From positions 1 to 32,313 of the forward strand of contig JAPKBI010000004.1 in assembly GCA_028823475.1 (NCBI GenBank): a stretch of DNA of 32,313 nucleotides, given 5' to 3'. This DNA is from Halioglobus sp. (GTDB taxonomy: Bacteria; Pseudomonadota; Gammaproteobacteria; Pseudomonadales; Halieaceae). Of the stretch, positions 9,352 to 19,202 are shown in pieces (positions within the stretch are counted from its first letter, which is position 1; each line of letters opens with the position of its first letter). The position numbers were made by a program, and so were the translations under genes. The notes beneath the pieces are model-generated. The model ran no database searches and was not told the DNA's origin. It saw only the letters and a list, made by a program, of their open reading frames with translations.

Positions 9352-10842
9352 TCATCCGATGTCAATCCAGGCTGTTTTCAAAGCCGTATATTTTTCAAGT
9401 GCATGCAGTGACTTGTCGTGCCCATTACCTGATTGCTTCATTCCACTTAGCGGTACTGTGATGTCGGTACCACCATAGCAATTCACATGGATGACGCCAG
9501 ACTGCACCTTTTTTATCATTCGGTGTGCTCTGGCGAGGTCGGCCGTCCATATACCTGCGGCCAGTCCGTAGTCGGTTGCATTGGCAATTCGCACCGCCTC
9601 CTCCTCATCTTCAAATGGGATCACACACAGCAGTGGGCCGAAAACCTCCTCCTGCGCAATCTGCATGTCAGCGGAAACGTTGCGGAAAATCGTGGGCTGC
9701 ATGTAGTAGCCGCCGCTCTGGGAAAGAATGCGCTCACCACCGGCACATAGTGTAGCCCCTTCTTTGATCGCGCTGGCGACATAGCCGAGGTTCTTTTCGA
9801 GTTGCTGTATGCTGTTTACCGCGCCGATATCTGATGCGGTATCAAGGGGGTCTCCCACAGTTAGCTTTTCGGTTTCGGCGACGACCATCGCTAAGAAGTC
9901 GTCGTGAATATCACGGTGTACCAAAAGACGGGACCCGGAAATACATACCTGCCCCGAGTTGCGGAAGATACCGTTTACGGAGGCCTTAGCGGCTTTTTCC
10001 AGGCTGGGCGCATCGGGGAATATAATATTGGGCGACTTGCCTCCCAATTCCAAAAATACCTGTTTTAGGTTTGACTGCGCCGAGTACTCGAGCAAGCGCC
10101 TGCCGATGCCACCTGAGCCGGTGAAGGCGAGAATGTCGACGTCATTGTGTAGGGCCAGGGCTTCGCCGGTAATTGCACCAGGCCCGGTGACTACATTGAA
10201 CGCACCCGCTGGCAACCCGGCCTCCAGTGCAAGCTCCGCGAGGCGAAGCAAACTGAGTGAAGCCGTTTCCGCGGGCTTAAGGACGACAGAGTTACCCGCC
10301 GCCAGGGCAGGTGCGATCTTCCAGGAGCCGATCATTAGGGGAAAATTCCAGGGTACGATTACGCCCACCACGCCGATGGGCCCGCGCTCAATCAGGCCGA
10401 TCACATTGTTAGTCGTGGGAGCGATTTCACCGTATACCTTGTCGACGGCCTCTCCATAGTACCTGAAGGTACCTGCAGCACTGCCCGGCTCTGCCTTTAG
10501 TGCCATATTAATTTCGGTGCCATTGTCGCGAACACCGAGGACGGCAAGTTCATAGGCGTGTGCCTCGATCAACTCGGCGAGCCGGATAAGAACTTTTTTG
10601 CGCCCGACAGGGGCCATTTGCGACCAACTGCCCTCGTTAAAGCTTTTTCTCGCGGACGCAACTGCCAGGTCGATTTCTCCTGCACCCCCATTGGCGATGG
10701 TCGTTAACTGCTTTCCGTCTCGCGGGCTGAACACTTTCAATACGGAGCCGTCACGGCTGGGCTGTCGCCCGCCGTCTATGAGGTGCCCCTGCGGTTCAAT
10801 TTCCGCATTTCTCAACTCATCGATCTGCGCTGAGCTGGCCAT
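9352..10842 (-). CDS. NAD(P)-dependent aldehyde dehydrogenase
   Basis: 'GPIGVVGVIVPWNFPLMIGSWKIAPALAAGNSVVLKPAE', 'FTGSGGIGRRLLEYSAQSNLKQVFLELGGKSPNIIF', 'GQVCISGSRLLVH', 'EEVFGPLLCVIPFEDEEEAVRIANATDYGLAAGIWT'. Confidence 0.95.
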   Translation of the reverse strand: MASSAQIDELRNAEIEPQGHLIDGGRQPSRDGSVLKVFSPRDGKQLTTIANGGAGEIDLAVASARKSFNEGSWSQMAPVGRKKVLIRLAELIEAHAYELAVLGVRDNGTEINMALKAEPGSAAGTFRYYGEAVDKVYGEIAPTTNNVIGLIERGPIGVVGVIVPWNFPLMIGSWKIAPALAAGNSVVLKPAETASLSLLRLAELALEAGLPAGAFNVVTGPGAITGEALALHNDVDILAFTGSGGIGRRLLEYSAQSNLKQVFLELGGKSPNIIFPDAPSLEKAAKASVNGIFRNSGQVCISGSRLLVHRDIHDDFLAMVVAETEKLTVGDPLDTASDIGAVNSIQQLEKNLGYVASAIKEGATLCAGGERILSQSGGYYMQPTIFRNVSADMQIAQEEVFGPLLCVIPFEDEEEAVRIANATDYGLAAGIWTADLARAHRMIKKVQSGVIHVNCYGGTDITVPLSGMKQSGNGHDKSLHALEKYTALKTAWIDIG

Positions 10843-10898
10843 TTATTCATTACTCCCTTGACTTTTCATGCCGGTTCACTATTATCACCAGTAGTTTA

Positions 10899-10913
10899 TT
10901 TATTATTAATAAA
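10899..10913. promoter_or_regulatory. TTTATTA-T-TAATAAA palindrome, candidate operator of the adjacent IclR regulator
   Basis: Perfect 7-bp arms around a central T in the gap between divergent ALDH and IclR genes; AT-rich, so chance occurrence is possible. Confidence 0.3.
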
Positions 10914-10938
10914 GTTGGGGGAAACGTCAAGTCCTATT

Positions 10939-11700
10939 ATGCAGACGGTAGATAAAGCGGTAGAACTGTTGGGCTATTTCTCTGAGCGCCAGCCGGAATT
11001 CGGGTTGAGCGAGCTTGCGCGTACGTCTGGCTTCGATAAAGCTAGCACTAGGCGCCTGCTGTTGGCCCTGATAAAGCACGACTATATTGAGCAGAACCCG
11101 ACAACTAAAGCCTATCGCCTGGGCATTGGCGTTCTGCGGCTGGCGAGAGTGAGGGAAACCAGTACGCCCACGGAGGCCATTGTTAATCCTTTACTGCAGA
11201 AACTGGTTGCCATCACCGGTGAGAGCGCACATTTTTCGTTACTGTCTGGAGGGCGAATTTCGTCGGTGGGAATTGTTGAGAGTAGTAAGTCCAACCGCAT
11301 TAGCTTCGTGCAGGGCGAGGAGGGAGCGATACATGCAACCTCATCCGGCATTGTTTGCCTGGCCTTTTCTTCAGATGAGTCTATCAACGAAGTTCTCAAA
11401 GATGGTTTGGAGGCGTTTACCGAACACACAATTACTGATGCGAGACAGTTTCGTAAGATGTTGCAGGCAGTAAGAAACGAGGGTTACCACATCAACCATG
11501 AATTGTACGAAAAGGATGTATGCAGCATAGCTGCACCCGTCTTCAACCAAGCGATGAGACCAATTGGGGCACTCGCTGTAGCCGCACCCACTTCGAGATT
11601 CGGTTCCGGGGCTAAAAAGCAAATATTGACCGCAGTTTACGAAGCGGCAGCAGCGGCATCGCGGGCATTCGGGGCTGAGATTGACGGCAGTAAATTATGA
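10939..11700 (+). CDS. IclR family transcriptional regulator
   Basis: 'MQTVDKAVELLGYFSERQPEFGLSELARTSGFDKASTRRLLLALIKHDYIEQNPTTKAYRLGIGVLRLA' wHTH, C-terminal effector domain ending 'SIAAPVFNQAMRPIGALAVAAPTSRF'. Start refined to 10939 from ORF track 10858. Confidence 0.92.
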   Translation: MQTVDKAVELLGYFSERQPEFGLSELARTSGFDKASTRRLLLALIKHDYIEQNPTTKAYRLGIGVLRLARVRETSTPTEAIVNPLLQKLVAITGESAHFSLLSGGRISSVGIVESSKSNRISFVQGEEGAIHATSSGIVCLAFSSDESINEVLKDGLEAFTEHTITDARQFRKMLQAVRNEGYHINHELYEKDVCSIAAPVFNQAMRPIGALAVAAPTSRFGSGAKKQILTAVYEAAAAASRAFGAEIDGSKL

Positions 11701-12353
11701 GTGTAAAAACGCGTGCACTGGTGCTGGATTTTGGTGGGGTTATCTCTCGGACATTGTTTGAAACGCATGAAATGACCGAGCAGGCTTTGGGTCTGGCTCC
11801 GGGCAGCCTGACTTGGCAGGGCCCCTTCGATCCTGCCGGTGATCCTCTTTGGGTCGCTATGCAAAATAATGAGCTGACGGAGCGTGAATACTGGCAGCAA
11901 CGAACTCTCGAAGTGAGCGAACTGGCGGGGGAGCGATGGGAAGAGATGTCCCAGTTCGTTATCGCCGCCCGGGGTGCCAATCCCGCGCTAATTATTCGAT
12001 CTGAGGCTCTCGATGCCATGGTTAAAGCGCAGGCTGGTGGCGCCAGATTGGCTATTCTTTCCAATGAGCTGGATTTATTCTACGGCGCGGGGTTTCGTGA
12101 CAAGCTCCCGTTTATGAAACAGTTTGAAGTGATTATTGATGCCACCTACACCAAAATTCTGAAGCCCGACCCGCGCGCCTACCACAGCTGCGCCGATGCG
12201 TTGGGAATGGCGTGTAAGGATTGTGTGTTTGTTGATGATCAGTTGCGAAATATTATTGGCGCCCAGGAAGTTGGGATGCAGACAGTGCATTTTGACGTGC
12301 AAAATCCAGGGCAAAGTTATGAGCAGGCGCTGTCCCTGCTACTGAGTGATTAG
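11697..12353 (+). CDS. HAD family hydrolase
   Basis: 'ALVLDFGGVISR', 'LAILSNELD', 'ILKPDPRAYHSCADALGMACKDCVFVDDQLRNIIGAQEVGMQTVHFD'. Overlaps the IclR stop (ATGA). Confidence 0.9.
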   Translation: MSVKTRALVLDFGGVISRTLFETHEMTEQALGLAPGSLTWQGPFDPAGDPLWVAMQNNELTEREYWQQRTLEVSELAGERWEEMSQFVIAARGANPALIIRSEALDAMVKAQAGGARLAILSNELDLFYGAGFRDKLPFMKQFEVIIDATYTKILKPDPRAYHSCADALGMACKDCVFVDDQLRNIIGAQEVGMQTVHFDVQNPGQSYEQALSLLLSD

Positions 12354-12362
12354 GAGAATAGC

Positions 12363-13694
12363 ATGCAGGATAGAAACTTAAAATATTGGCAGCCCATGAT
12401 TAACCCGGCTGCAACTCACAAGACACCCCCGAAGATTATTTGTGCGGGAGAGGGTGTTGAGGTCACCGATATAGATGGTCACCGGACGCTGGATGCAGTA
12501 GGTGGGTTGTGGAATGTCAATCTGGGCTACTCCTGCCAGCCCATCAAGGATGCGATCACCGAGCAATTACAGACTTTGCCCTATTATTCGTCCTTTCCCG
12601 GTGTCGCGACGGACAAGGCTATAGAGCTTTCCCACGCTCTGACTGATTGGTTTGCTGGGGACGGTATGCAGCGGGCATTCTATACCTCAGGTGGATCTGA
12701 TGCCGTAGAAACGGCACTGCGCTTGGCTCGTCAGTACCACAAAATTCGCGGCGATAAGGATCGCTATAAATTTATCAGCCTAAAAAAGGGCTATCACGGC
12801 ACCCATTTTGGTGGAGCCTCCATTGGTGGGAATGCAAAGAATCGACGCAACTATGAGCCGCTTCTTCCAGGCTGCCACCAGATTGCCTCTCCCTGGCCTT
12901 ACCGCAATCCTTTTAATGAATCCAATCCGGAGATTCTGGCTCAGCTTTGCGCCAACATGCTGGAGGACGAAATCAAGTTTCAGGGGGGCGATACTGTTGC
13001 TGCGTTCATAATGGAGCCGGTACAGGGCTCTGGTGGGGTGATTGTGCCCCACAAAACGTTCATGCCTATGGTGCGTGAGATATGCGATCGCCACGGTGTA
13101 CTTTTGATTGCCGATGAAGTCATTACCGCTTTTGGTCGCACCGGAGCGTGGACGGGCTCCAGGCTATGGAACACTAAGCCTGACATGATGTGTACCGCCA
13201 AAGGTATTAGCAATGGCTATTATCCTTTTGGCGCCACCATGCTGGGTGAGACTGTGGTCGAGGCATTTGAGGGTAATTCCGATAGCCTGGGGGAGATCGG
13301 CCATGGATATACGTATTCGGGCCACCCAGTGGGAGCCGCTGCTGCACTGGCAACCCTTCAGCAACTGGCAGTTACCGACGTTGCGACAAACTCCGCTGTC
13401 CGCGGAGAGGAGCTATCTGCAAGCCTAAAAATACTCATGGCGAAATATGACTGTGTCGGTGACATACGAGGAATTGGACTGATGCAGGTGTTGGAGTTAG
13501 TCTCTGATCGAGGTAGTAAACTACCGCTTGGTAAAAGCCTCATGACGAAAATCTCTGAGACTATTTACCGCGAGGGTGTAATGGTGCGAGTGTCTGGCAA
13601 TAATATCATCTTGTCACCACCACTTATTATTAACGCTGGCCATGTTGAGACTATCGTCAAGGCTATCGATGTCGGCCTCGGTTCGATTCAATAA
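12363..13694 (+). CDS. Class III (PLP-dependent) aminotransferase, aspartate aminotransferase family
   Basis: 'GVEVTDIDGHRTLDAVGGLWNVNLGY', 'AFYTSGGSDAVETALRLARQYH', 'LLIADEVITAFGRTGAW', 'PDMMCTAKGISNGYYPFGATML'. Confidence 0.95.
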   Translation: MQDRNLKYWQPMINPAATHKTPPKIICAGEGVEVTDIDGHRTLDAVGGLWNVNLGYSCQPIKDAITEQLQTLPYYSSFPGVATDKAIELSHALTDWFAGDGMQRAFYTSGGSDAVETALRLARQYHKIRGDKDRYKFISLKKGYHGTHFGGASIGGNAKNRRNYEPLLPGCHQIASPWPYRNPFNESNPEILAQLCANMLEDEIKFQGGDTVAAFIMEPVQGSGGVIVPHKTFMPMVREICDRHGVLLIADEVITAFGRTGAWTGSRLWNTKPDMMCTAKGISNGYYPFGATMLGETVVEAFEGNSDSLGEIGHGYTYSGHPVGAAAALATLQQLAVTDVATNSAVRGEELSASLKILMAKYDCVGDIRGIGLMQVLELVSDRGSKLPLGKSLMTKISETIYREGVMVRVSGNNIILSPPLIINAGHVETIVKAIDVGLGSIQ

Positions 13695-13707
13695 AAGAGG
13701 CTAGCTT

Positions 13708-14946
13708 ATGTTATCTCCCACTATTCTGATTGTCGGTACAGCTGATACCAAAGCAGACGAACTCCTATACCTGAAGAAATGCGTGGAGCGAGTCGGTGGT
13801 ACGGGTCGCATTATGGATGTTGGGGTGCTAGGCACCCCAGCCTTTGAACCGAACTATAGCAAGTTTGATGTGGCGATCGCTGCGGGGACAACGAACGAAG
13901 AGATTATCGCGCTCGGAGACGAGAATCGGGCGATGACCAAGCAAGCCGAAGGTGCCAGTAATTTGGCTCTGACACTTCAGCGCAAAGGCGAAATTAATGG
14001 CATGTTGGCCATAGGTGGTACCCTGGCGACAGATCTATCACTGGACGTTGCCTTGGCATTACCGCTGGGTTTTCCTAAGTGTATTGCTTCGACAGTGGCA
14101 TTTTCGCCGCTGTTACCACCACAACGAATGGCCCCGGATGTCATGATGGTACTGTGGGCTGGCGGTCTGTTTGGTTTAAATACAATCTGTAAATCTGTGT
14201 TGAGTCAGGCAGCCGGGGCCATCGTCGGCGCGTGCATGGCGCGGGAGGTTGAGCAAAAATCGCTACCGATTGTGGGCGTAAGCTCACTGGGAAGCAGTTC
14301 ACTCCGTTATATGCTAAAACTCAAACCTGCCCTAGAGCAGCGGGGATTTGAAGTGGCGGTATTTCATACCACTGGTATGGGAGGGCGAGCGCTGGAAGTA
14401 TTGGCTGCTAGTGGTGAGTTGGCCGCCGTTCTCGATTTCAGTCTGGTTGAGGTGAGTAATCATGAAAACGGTTCGGTAGTGAGTGCCGGCGAGGATCGCA
14501 TGGAAGCGGCCGTTTTAGCAAGGCTACCATTAATTGTTGCCCCTGGAGGCGTGAGCTTGATGGACTTCCAAACCTGGTCGCCGCCCGAGCAGAAGATCAA
14601 TGGCAGAGATATACTCACACACAATCGTCTCATCGCCTGTGTGCAATTGACCGTGGAAGAGAAAGTTCAGGCAGCTCGTACTATAGCGGCGAAGCTGGAT
14701 AAGGCAACCGGACCCTGCGCCTTTATTATACCCCTACATGGGATTGACGAATGGGACAGGGAGGGCGGCCCCTTCAATGATCCTGTTGGCCTTTCGGCCT
14801 TTTACGACACGCTTCGAGAAGGGCTGCACGATAACGTTGAGCTGATCGAAGTAGAAACGCATATCAATGACGATTTGTTTGTTGAAACAGCACTAGAAAT
14901 TTTTGATGACTGGCTTGCACAGGGTCTAATTTCCAGGGAAGTGTAA
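13708..14946 (+). CDS. Tm-1-like ATP-binding domain-containing protein (UPF0261)
   Basis: 'ILIVGTADTKADELLYLKKCVERVGG', 'INGMLAIGGTLATDLSLDVALALPLGFPKCIASTVAF', 'VAVFHTTGMGGRALEVLAASGELAAVLDFSLVEVSN'. Confidence 0.88.
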   Translation: MLSPTILIVGTADTKADELLYLKKCVERVGGTGRIMDVGVLGTPAFEPNYSKFDVAIAAGTTNEEIIALGDENRAMTKQAEGASNLALTLQRKGEINGMLAIGGTLATDLSLDVALALPLGFPKCIASTVAFSPLLPPQRMAPDVMMVLWAGGLFGLNTICKSVLSQAAGAIVGACMAREVEQKSLPIVGVSSLGSSSLRYMLKLKPALEQRGFEVAVFHTTGMGGRALEVLAASGELAAVLDFSLVEVSNHENGSVVSAGEDRMEAAVLARLPLIVAPGGVSLMDFQTWSPPEQKINGRDILTHNRLIACVQLTVEEKVQAARTIAAKLDKATGPCAFIIPLHGIDEWDREGGPFNDPVGLSAFYDTLREGLHDNVELIEVETHINDDLFVETALEIFDDWLAQGLISREV

Positions 14947-15051
14947 CCTCCCTGCGGTATTTTAGGACCGCTAAATATACTGCAAACTCAAGCCCTTAAT
15001 TCATTTTTTGTATAAATGACTGTAAGTTTATTAGTATATGCGTTATTTTAA

Positions 15052-15065
15052 GTTAACATGTTAAC
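15052..15065. promoter_or_regulatory. GTTAACATGTTAAC palindrome, putative HpaR operator
   Basis: Perfect 14-bp palindrome about 110 bp upstream of the hpaG-like/hpaR-like pair. Confidence 0.6.
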
Positions 15066-15175
15066 AGCATGGGTTGCGCGCTCATGGCAGCGCTTACTGG
15101 ATAGCCACTGGCGACTGAGGCAGGAGATTTTCCTCGTTCTGCGTTTTCAACCGAACAATCAATAAGAGATAAGTA

Positions 15176-16036
15176 ATGCGATTTTTAACTTTTGAACGAA
15201 ATGGCCAAGTATCCTGGGGCGTTATAACCGAAGAAGGCATCATTGACCTGGGGCTTCGGGTGGGCGGCGACTTACATTCGATCCTGAAAGACGACAGAGT
15301 TCAAGAGATGCAAACGCTGGCGGATGATATGCCTGCAGATTTTTCTGGCGATGATGTTCGTTTTCTTCCCCCGATCACCACGCCGGAAAAAATCGCCTGC
15401 GTTGGTGTCAACTACGCAAATCGTAATGCAGAATACAAGGATGGTTCAGAACAGCCGAAGTTTCCCAGTTTGTTTATGCGCACGCCAGATTCACTAACTG
15501 GCCATAATCAACCGTTGCTGCGTCCACCGGAAACACCGCAACTGGATTACGAAGGTGAAATCGTCATCATTATTGGTAAGGGCGGCAGACGCATCGCCGA
15601 GGAGGACGCTTACGACCATATTGGAGGGCTGAGCATAATGAACGAAGGTACATTACGCGATTGGGTGCGTCATGCAAAATTCAACGTGACCCAGGGCAAA
15701 AACTTTGTTCACTCAGGAGCCATCGGTCCGTGGATAGTCACCGCCGATGAATTCAGTCCTCAGCAACTGGAGAATATGCGGGTGACTACGCGGGTCAATG
15801 GCGAAGTTCGCCAAGACGATACCACGGCTAGCATGATGTTTCCCTTCCGCTATATCATAAGCTATTTCTCTACTTTCTTTCATCTTAAACCCGGTGATGT
15901 TATTGCCACGGGTACGCCGAATGGCGCTGGGGCCCGGTTTGATCCGCCAGTCTGGTTGATTCCAGGTGACGTTGTCGAGGTGGAGGTTGAAGGTGTTGGC
16001 TTACTGTCAAATGGTGTTATGGACGAGTTGGTATAA
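15176..16036 (+). CDS. Fumarylacetoacetate hydrolase family protein, likely HpaG-type isomerase/decarboxylase (single domain)
   Basis: 'KIACVGVNYANRNAEYKDGSEQPKFPSLFMRTPDSLTGHNQPLLRPPETPQLDYEGEIVIIIGKGGRRI', 'PGDVIATGTPNGAGARFDPPVWLIPGDVVEVEVEGVG'; linked to the hpa operon. Confidence 0.85.
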   Translation: MRFLTFERNGQVSWGVITEEGIIDLGLRVGGDLHSILKDDRVQEMQTLADDMPADFSGDDVRFLPPITTPEKIACVGVNYANRNAEYKDGSEQPKFPSLFMRTPDSLTGHNQPLLRPPETPQLDYEGEIVIIIGKGGRRIAEEDAYDHIGGLSIMNEGTLRDWVRHAKFNVTQGKNFVHSGAIGPWIVTADEFSPQQLENMRVTTRVNGEVRQDDTTASMMFPFRYIISYFSTFFHLKPGDVIATGTPNGAGARFDPPVWLIPGDVVEVEVEGVGLLSNGVMDELV

Positions 16037-16485
16037 TGGAAGATAAAAATCTTCGCGGATTTAAGTACTCTCTACCTATGTCTTTGCTGCGCGCGCGCGA
16101 AGCGGTGATGAAAAATTTCATACCTTCCTTACAGGAGCACAAACTCTCTGCGCCACAATGGCGTGTTATCCGGGCACTGCAGGAGGACAATGGTTTAGAT
16201 ATTTCTAAACTTTCAGTGCGCTGTTATTTGATGATGCCGAGCCTCTCCCGCATTATCAAAAATCTGGAGTCCCGCTCGCTAATAGAACGTACAACTAGCG
16301 ATAGGGACCAACGTGTTTCAATTATATCTCTCACGAAAGGCGGAAGGCAGCTGTATGAACTGGTTGCGCCAAAGTCGGTTGAACGATATGAGTACATCAC
16401 TAAAAAGTTTGGTTATGGCAAGCTGGAGCTCTTGTATGAATTACTAGCGGAGCTGGTAGAAAAAATTGATGAAGGTGACGAGTAA
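16036..16485 (+). CDS. hpaR: MarR family transcriptional regulator, HpaR-like
   Basis: 'YSLPMSLLRAREAVMKNFIPSLQEHKLSAPQWRVIRALQEDNGLDISKLSVRCYLMMPSLSRIIKNLESRSLIERTTSDRDQRVSIISLTKGGRQLYE'; overlaps the FAH gene (TAATG) and lies beside the hpa operon. Confidence 0.85.
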   Translation: MEDKNLRGFKYSLPMSLLRAREAVMKNFIPSLQEHKLSAPQWRVIRALQEDNGLDISKLSVRCYLMMPSLSRIIKNLESRSLIERTTSDRDQRVSIISLTKGGRQLYELVAPKSVERYEYITKKFGYGKLELLYELLAELVEKIDEGDE

Positions 16486-16789
16486 TCGCGGCTAGCCGTA
16501 ACAAACAGCAATTTGGTCACAGTAGTTATATTAGCGGAAAATGGCACAGCCCTAAAGCTCGCAGAATATTTCTGTACTCAATCTCGCTACCGCCGATACC
16601 ATCACCAAGGTGTCATTCTGAATAATAGAAGATGCCCTTAAGACCGTCCCGGCGGCTCAGATTGTGCTGCCTAGTTGACGGGGAGACGGGAATATTAGGA
16701 GGCTGGTTCGACTAGGTAATGCTACACCAGGATCATCTGCATTTAATATGTACTATCAACGATTCTGCTCGACTACGCGATGACCTTTG

Positions 16790-17215
16790 GAATAGCCGGG
16801 GTCTTCAGGTCAATCAAGTCTGGTGCACTGATCGGACTTATTTCTCGATGCGCAAGGCTTCCTGGCATCTGGAATTCCAGAAAGGTATTGTCTTGGCGAT
16901 GATTTAACTCTCTGGATGCCGCTCCTTGTATAGAGGCGCTGGAAGAATCGCTAGGAAGCTACGGCACACCTGAGATGTTCAATAGCGACTAGGGTTCTAT
17001 GTTTACCAGTGAAGATATCACGGATGTGCTTAAGCACAATGGCATCAAATTCAGTATGGACGGAAAGGGACGATGGAAGAATAATGTTTTTATTGAGCGC
17101 CTCTGGCTCAGGTTGAAATACGGGGAGGTTTAGCTCAAAGCCTACAACAGTGTCGCCTAGGCCAGGCAGGATATCGACGACTGGCTGACGCTTATCAATG
17201 GAGGCTAGCTTGTGT
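16790..17215 (+). pseudogene. Degenerate IS3-family transposase (OrfB integrase) remnant
   Basis: Across frames: 'LQVNQVWCTDRTYFSMRKASW' and 'EALEESLGSYGTPEMFNSD*GSMFTSEDITDVLKHNGIKFSMDGKGRWKNNVFIERLWLRLKYGEV*LKAYNSVA*ARQDIDDW', the DDE integrase core with in-frame stops. Confidence 0.85.
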
Positions 17216-17514
17216 AGGATGATATCCATCCAAGTCTATTATGACCGGCCCTCAGGTCTAACGATTGCAACATGAAACAAACTTGAGGATCTCACTTATA
17301 AAGGCTGACTCACTGTGTCAGGGATAGGATCCACTTCACAATCCAAATTCTAGTAACCCTGGCCTCGGCAAGCGCGATTACTTATCTCGAGATTGTGCAA
17401 ATAATAACAGAGTAGAGCGTTCTCAGCCCAAACCGCTGAAAAGGTTCATTAGTAGATTAGGGCACTAAAACCTAACTCGGAAGGTATGATATGGGCATCT
17501 AAGGTGGGTCGTCA

Positions 17515-18312
17515 CTAGTATCCGGCTTGTTCCAAATCTGATGTTATCTTTTTGAACTGGTTGGCCAGTTTCCGGGTTGCATTACTCAGTAGTGCGACAT
17601 CTACCCCCACACCGACAAAGCACGCTCCTTTTTCCACGTAGTGTCGCACGAGTGATTGATCTACCGCCAAAATGCCGACCGCTTTACCTGCGGCGAGAAT
17701 GGTCTTAAATCCGCTTTCAATGGCGGAAATCACATCGGGGTGCTCTGGATTTCCGATATGACCCATTGACGCAGATAAGTCAGAGGGCCCGAAAAATATC
17801 CCATCGATGCCGTCCACCGCCGCGATCTCATCAAGATTTTGCAGCGCAATTGTTGTTTCTACCTGTACGAGTAGGCAGATTTCTTCGTTGGCTCTGTGTA
17901 AATAATTGTCTACGCGATTCCAGCGCGCGGCCCGGGACATCGATGTCCCCAGCCCCCGAATTCCATCGGGGGGGTATAGCACATCCTGGACAAGTTGTTT
18001 AGCCTGTTCAGCGGTATCTACCATGGGTACCAGCAGTGTTTGCGCCCCAATATCCAGTAGTTGTTTAAGTAGAGCGGTACGCCCCTCGGCGGGGCGAACA
18101 ATGGCGGGCACGTTATATGGGGCGATGGCCTGAAGATGATTATGTACATCACGCACACTGTAAGGTGCGTGCTCAGCATCGACTAATACCCAGTCAAAGC
18201 CCGCGCTGGCACCGATTTCGGCACAAATGGTGTCGGGCAGGCCCATCCACAATCCGTACTGCGGCTGGTCGCTCTTTAAAGCCTGCTTAAAGTAATTTAT
18301 GGGTAGGTCCAT
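17515..18312 (-). CDS. hpaI: 4-hydroxy-2-oxoheptanedioate aldolase (HpaI)
   Basis: 'QYGLWMGLPDTICAEIGASAGFDWVLVDAEHAPYSVRDV', 'VRPAEGRTALLKQLLDIGAQTLLVPMVDTAEQA', 'QVETTIALQNLDEIAAVDGIDGIFFGPSDLSASMGH'; HpcH/HpaI family. Confidence 0.95.
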   Translation of the reverse strand: MDLPINYFKQALKSDQPQYGLWMGLPDTICAEIGASAGFDWVLVDAEHAPYSVRDVHNHLQAIAPYNVPAIVRPAEGRTALLKQLLDIGAQTLLVPMVDTAEQAKQLVQDVLYPPDGIRGLGTSMSRAARWNRVDNYLHRANEEICLLVQVETTIALQNLDEIAAVDGIDGIFFGPSDLSASMGHIGNPEHPDVISAIESGFKTILAAGKAVGILAVDQSLVRHYVEKGACFVGVGVDVALLSNATRKLANQFKKITSDLEQAGY

Positions 18313-18365
18313 GCTAGTTTACCTTGCTGAAAAGTGTTGCCGCTAAGGAAGCTTAGTTGCGCGAA

Positions 18366-19169
18366 CTAAACGAAGTGACAGGAAATTCCGCCCAACGGAC
18401 CATAGTCGGCGTGAACAGTGTCGCCGGCCTTGACGATGATGGGCCTGATAAATGAGCCGGACAATATAACCTGACCGGGCTCCAACGCGATGCCGTGTGG
18501 TGCGAATCGTTTGGCCACCCAGCATATCCCATTGGCAGGGTGGTTCAGAACACCGGCAGCCAAACCGGTCTCTTCCAATACTCCGTTGACATAGCAGAGC
18601 GCACCACACCATCGTAAGTCCATTTCTTGCGGCCTGATCGGGCGGCCACCCATAACGATGCCAGCGTTGGCGGCATTGTCGGCGATGGTATCGAAAATCT
18701 TACGTGTGTATCCGGTTTCCGGGTGAACCCGGTGGCTGCGCGCTGAGATCAGTTCCAGCGCCGGAACTACATAGTCAGTGGCGTTGAGCACATCGAACAT
18801 AGTGACATGTTCACCCTCAAGGCGGTCTTTCAGGACGAAGGCAAGTTCTACTTCTATTCGTGGATCACTGAAGCGGGCCGTCTCGATATCAGCGCCATCC
18901 TCGAACACCATGTCATCCAGGAGCACACCGTAATCTGGTTGATCGATCTTCATGGTATTTTGCATGGCGCGGGATGTGAGTCCAATCTTATAGCCGATCA
19001 CCCGCCGGCCATCGGATACTTTTCGGTCAACCCATTGTTTTTGAATAGCATAGGCCTCATCCATCGTCATGTTTGGATGGGTGAGCGTAATCGGGTCGAT
19101 CTGCCGCCTGTCGATTTCTGCCTGGTGGAGATCGCTCGCGGCTTTGTTAATATCAGTATCACTTAACAT
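18366..19169 (-). CDS. hpaH: 2-oxo-hept-4-ene-1,7-dioate hydratase (HpaH)
   Basis: Close to my recollection of E. coli HpaH across its length: '[37 protein letters not shown]', '[16 protein letters not shown]', '[17 protein letters not shown]', '[22 protein letters not shown]', '[22 protein letters not shown]'. Confidence 0.96.
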   Translation of the reverse strand: MLSDTDINKAASDLHQAEIDRRQIDPITLTHPNMTMDEAYAIQKQWVDRKVSDGRRVIGYKIGLTSRAMQNTMKIDQPDYGVLLDDMVFEDGADIETARFSDPRIEVELAFVLKDRLEGEHVTMFDVLNATDYVVPALELISARSHRVHPETGYTRKIFDTIADNAANAGIVMGGRPIRPQEMDLRWCGALCYVNGVLEETGLAAGVLNHPANGICWVAKRFAPHGIALEPGQVILSGSFIRPIIVKAGDTVHADYGPLGGISCHFV

Positions 19170-19202
19170 AGTGTATGGCCTTTTTATGAATCCCTGCCCT
19201 GG

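Noticed and set aside
9959-10459. 166-aa plus-strand ORF
   Set aside because: Lies antisense within a confidently identified aldehyde dehydrogenase; low-complexity Ala/Ser/Pro composition typical of reverse-strand shadow ORFs.
11612-12064. 150-aa minus-strand ORF
   Set aside because: Antisense to the IclR/HAD genes; no recognisable domain.
14954-14983. Imperfect hairpin GCGGTATTTTAG...CTAAATATACTGC after the UPF0261 gene
   Set aside because: Possible terminator, but arms contain mismatches and no convincing T-tract follows immediately.
16790-17215. Possible TAG stop-codon recoding in the transposase-like sequence
   Set aside because: The reading also needs a frame change and contains a TAA upstream; neighbouring genes show no TAG read-through. 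Simple decay explains it.
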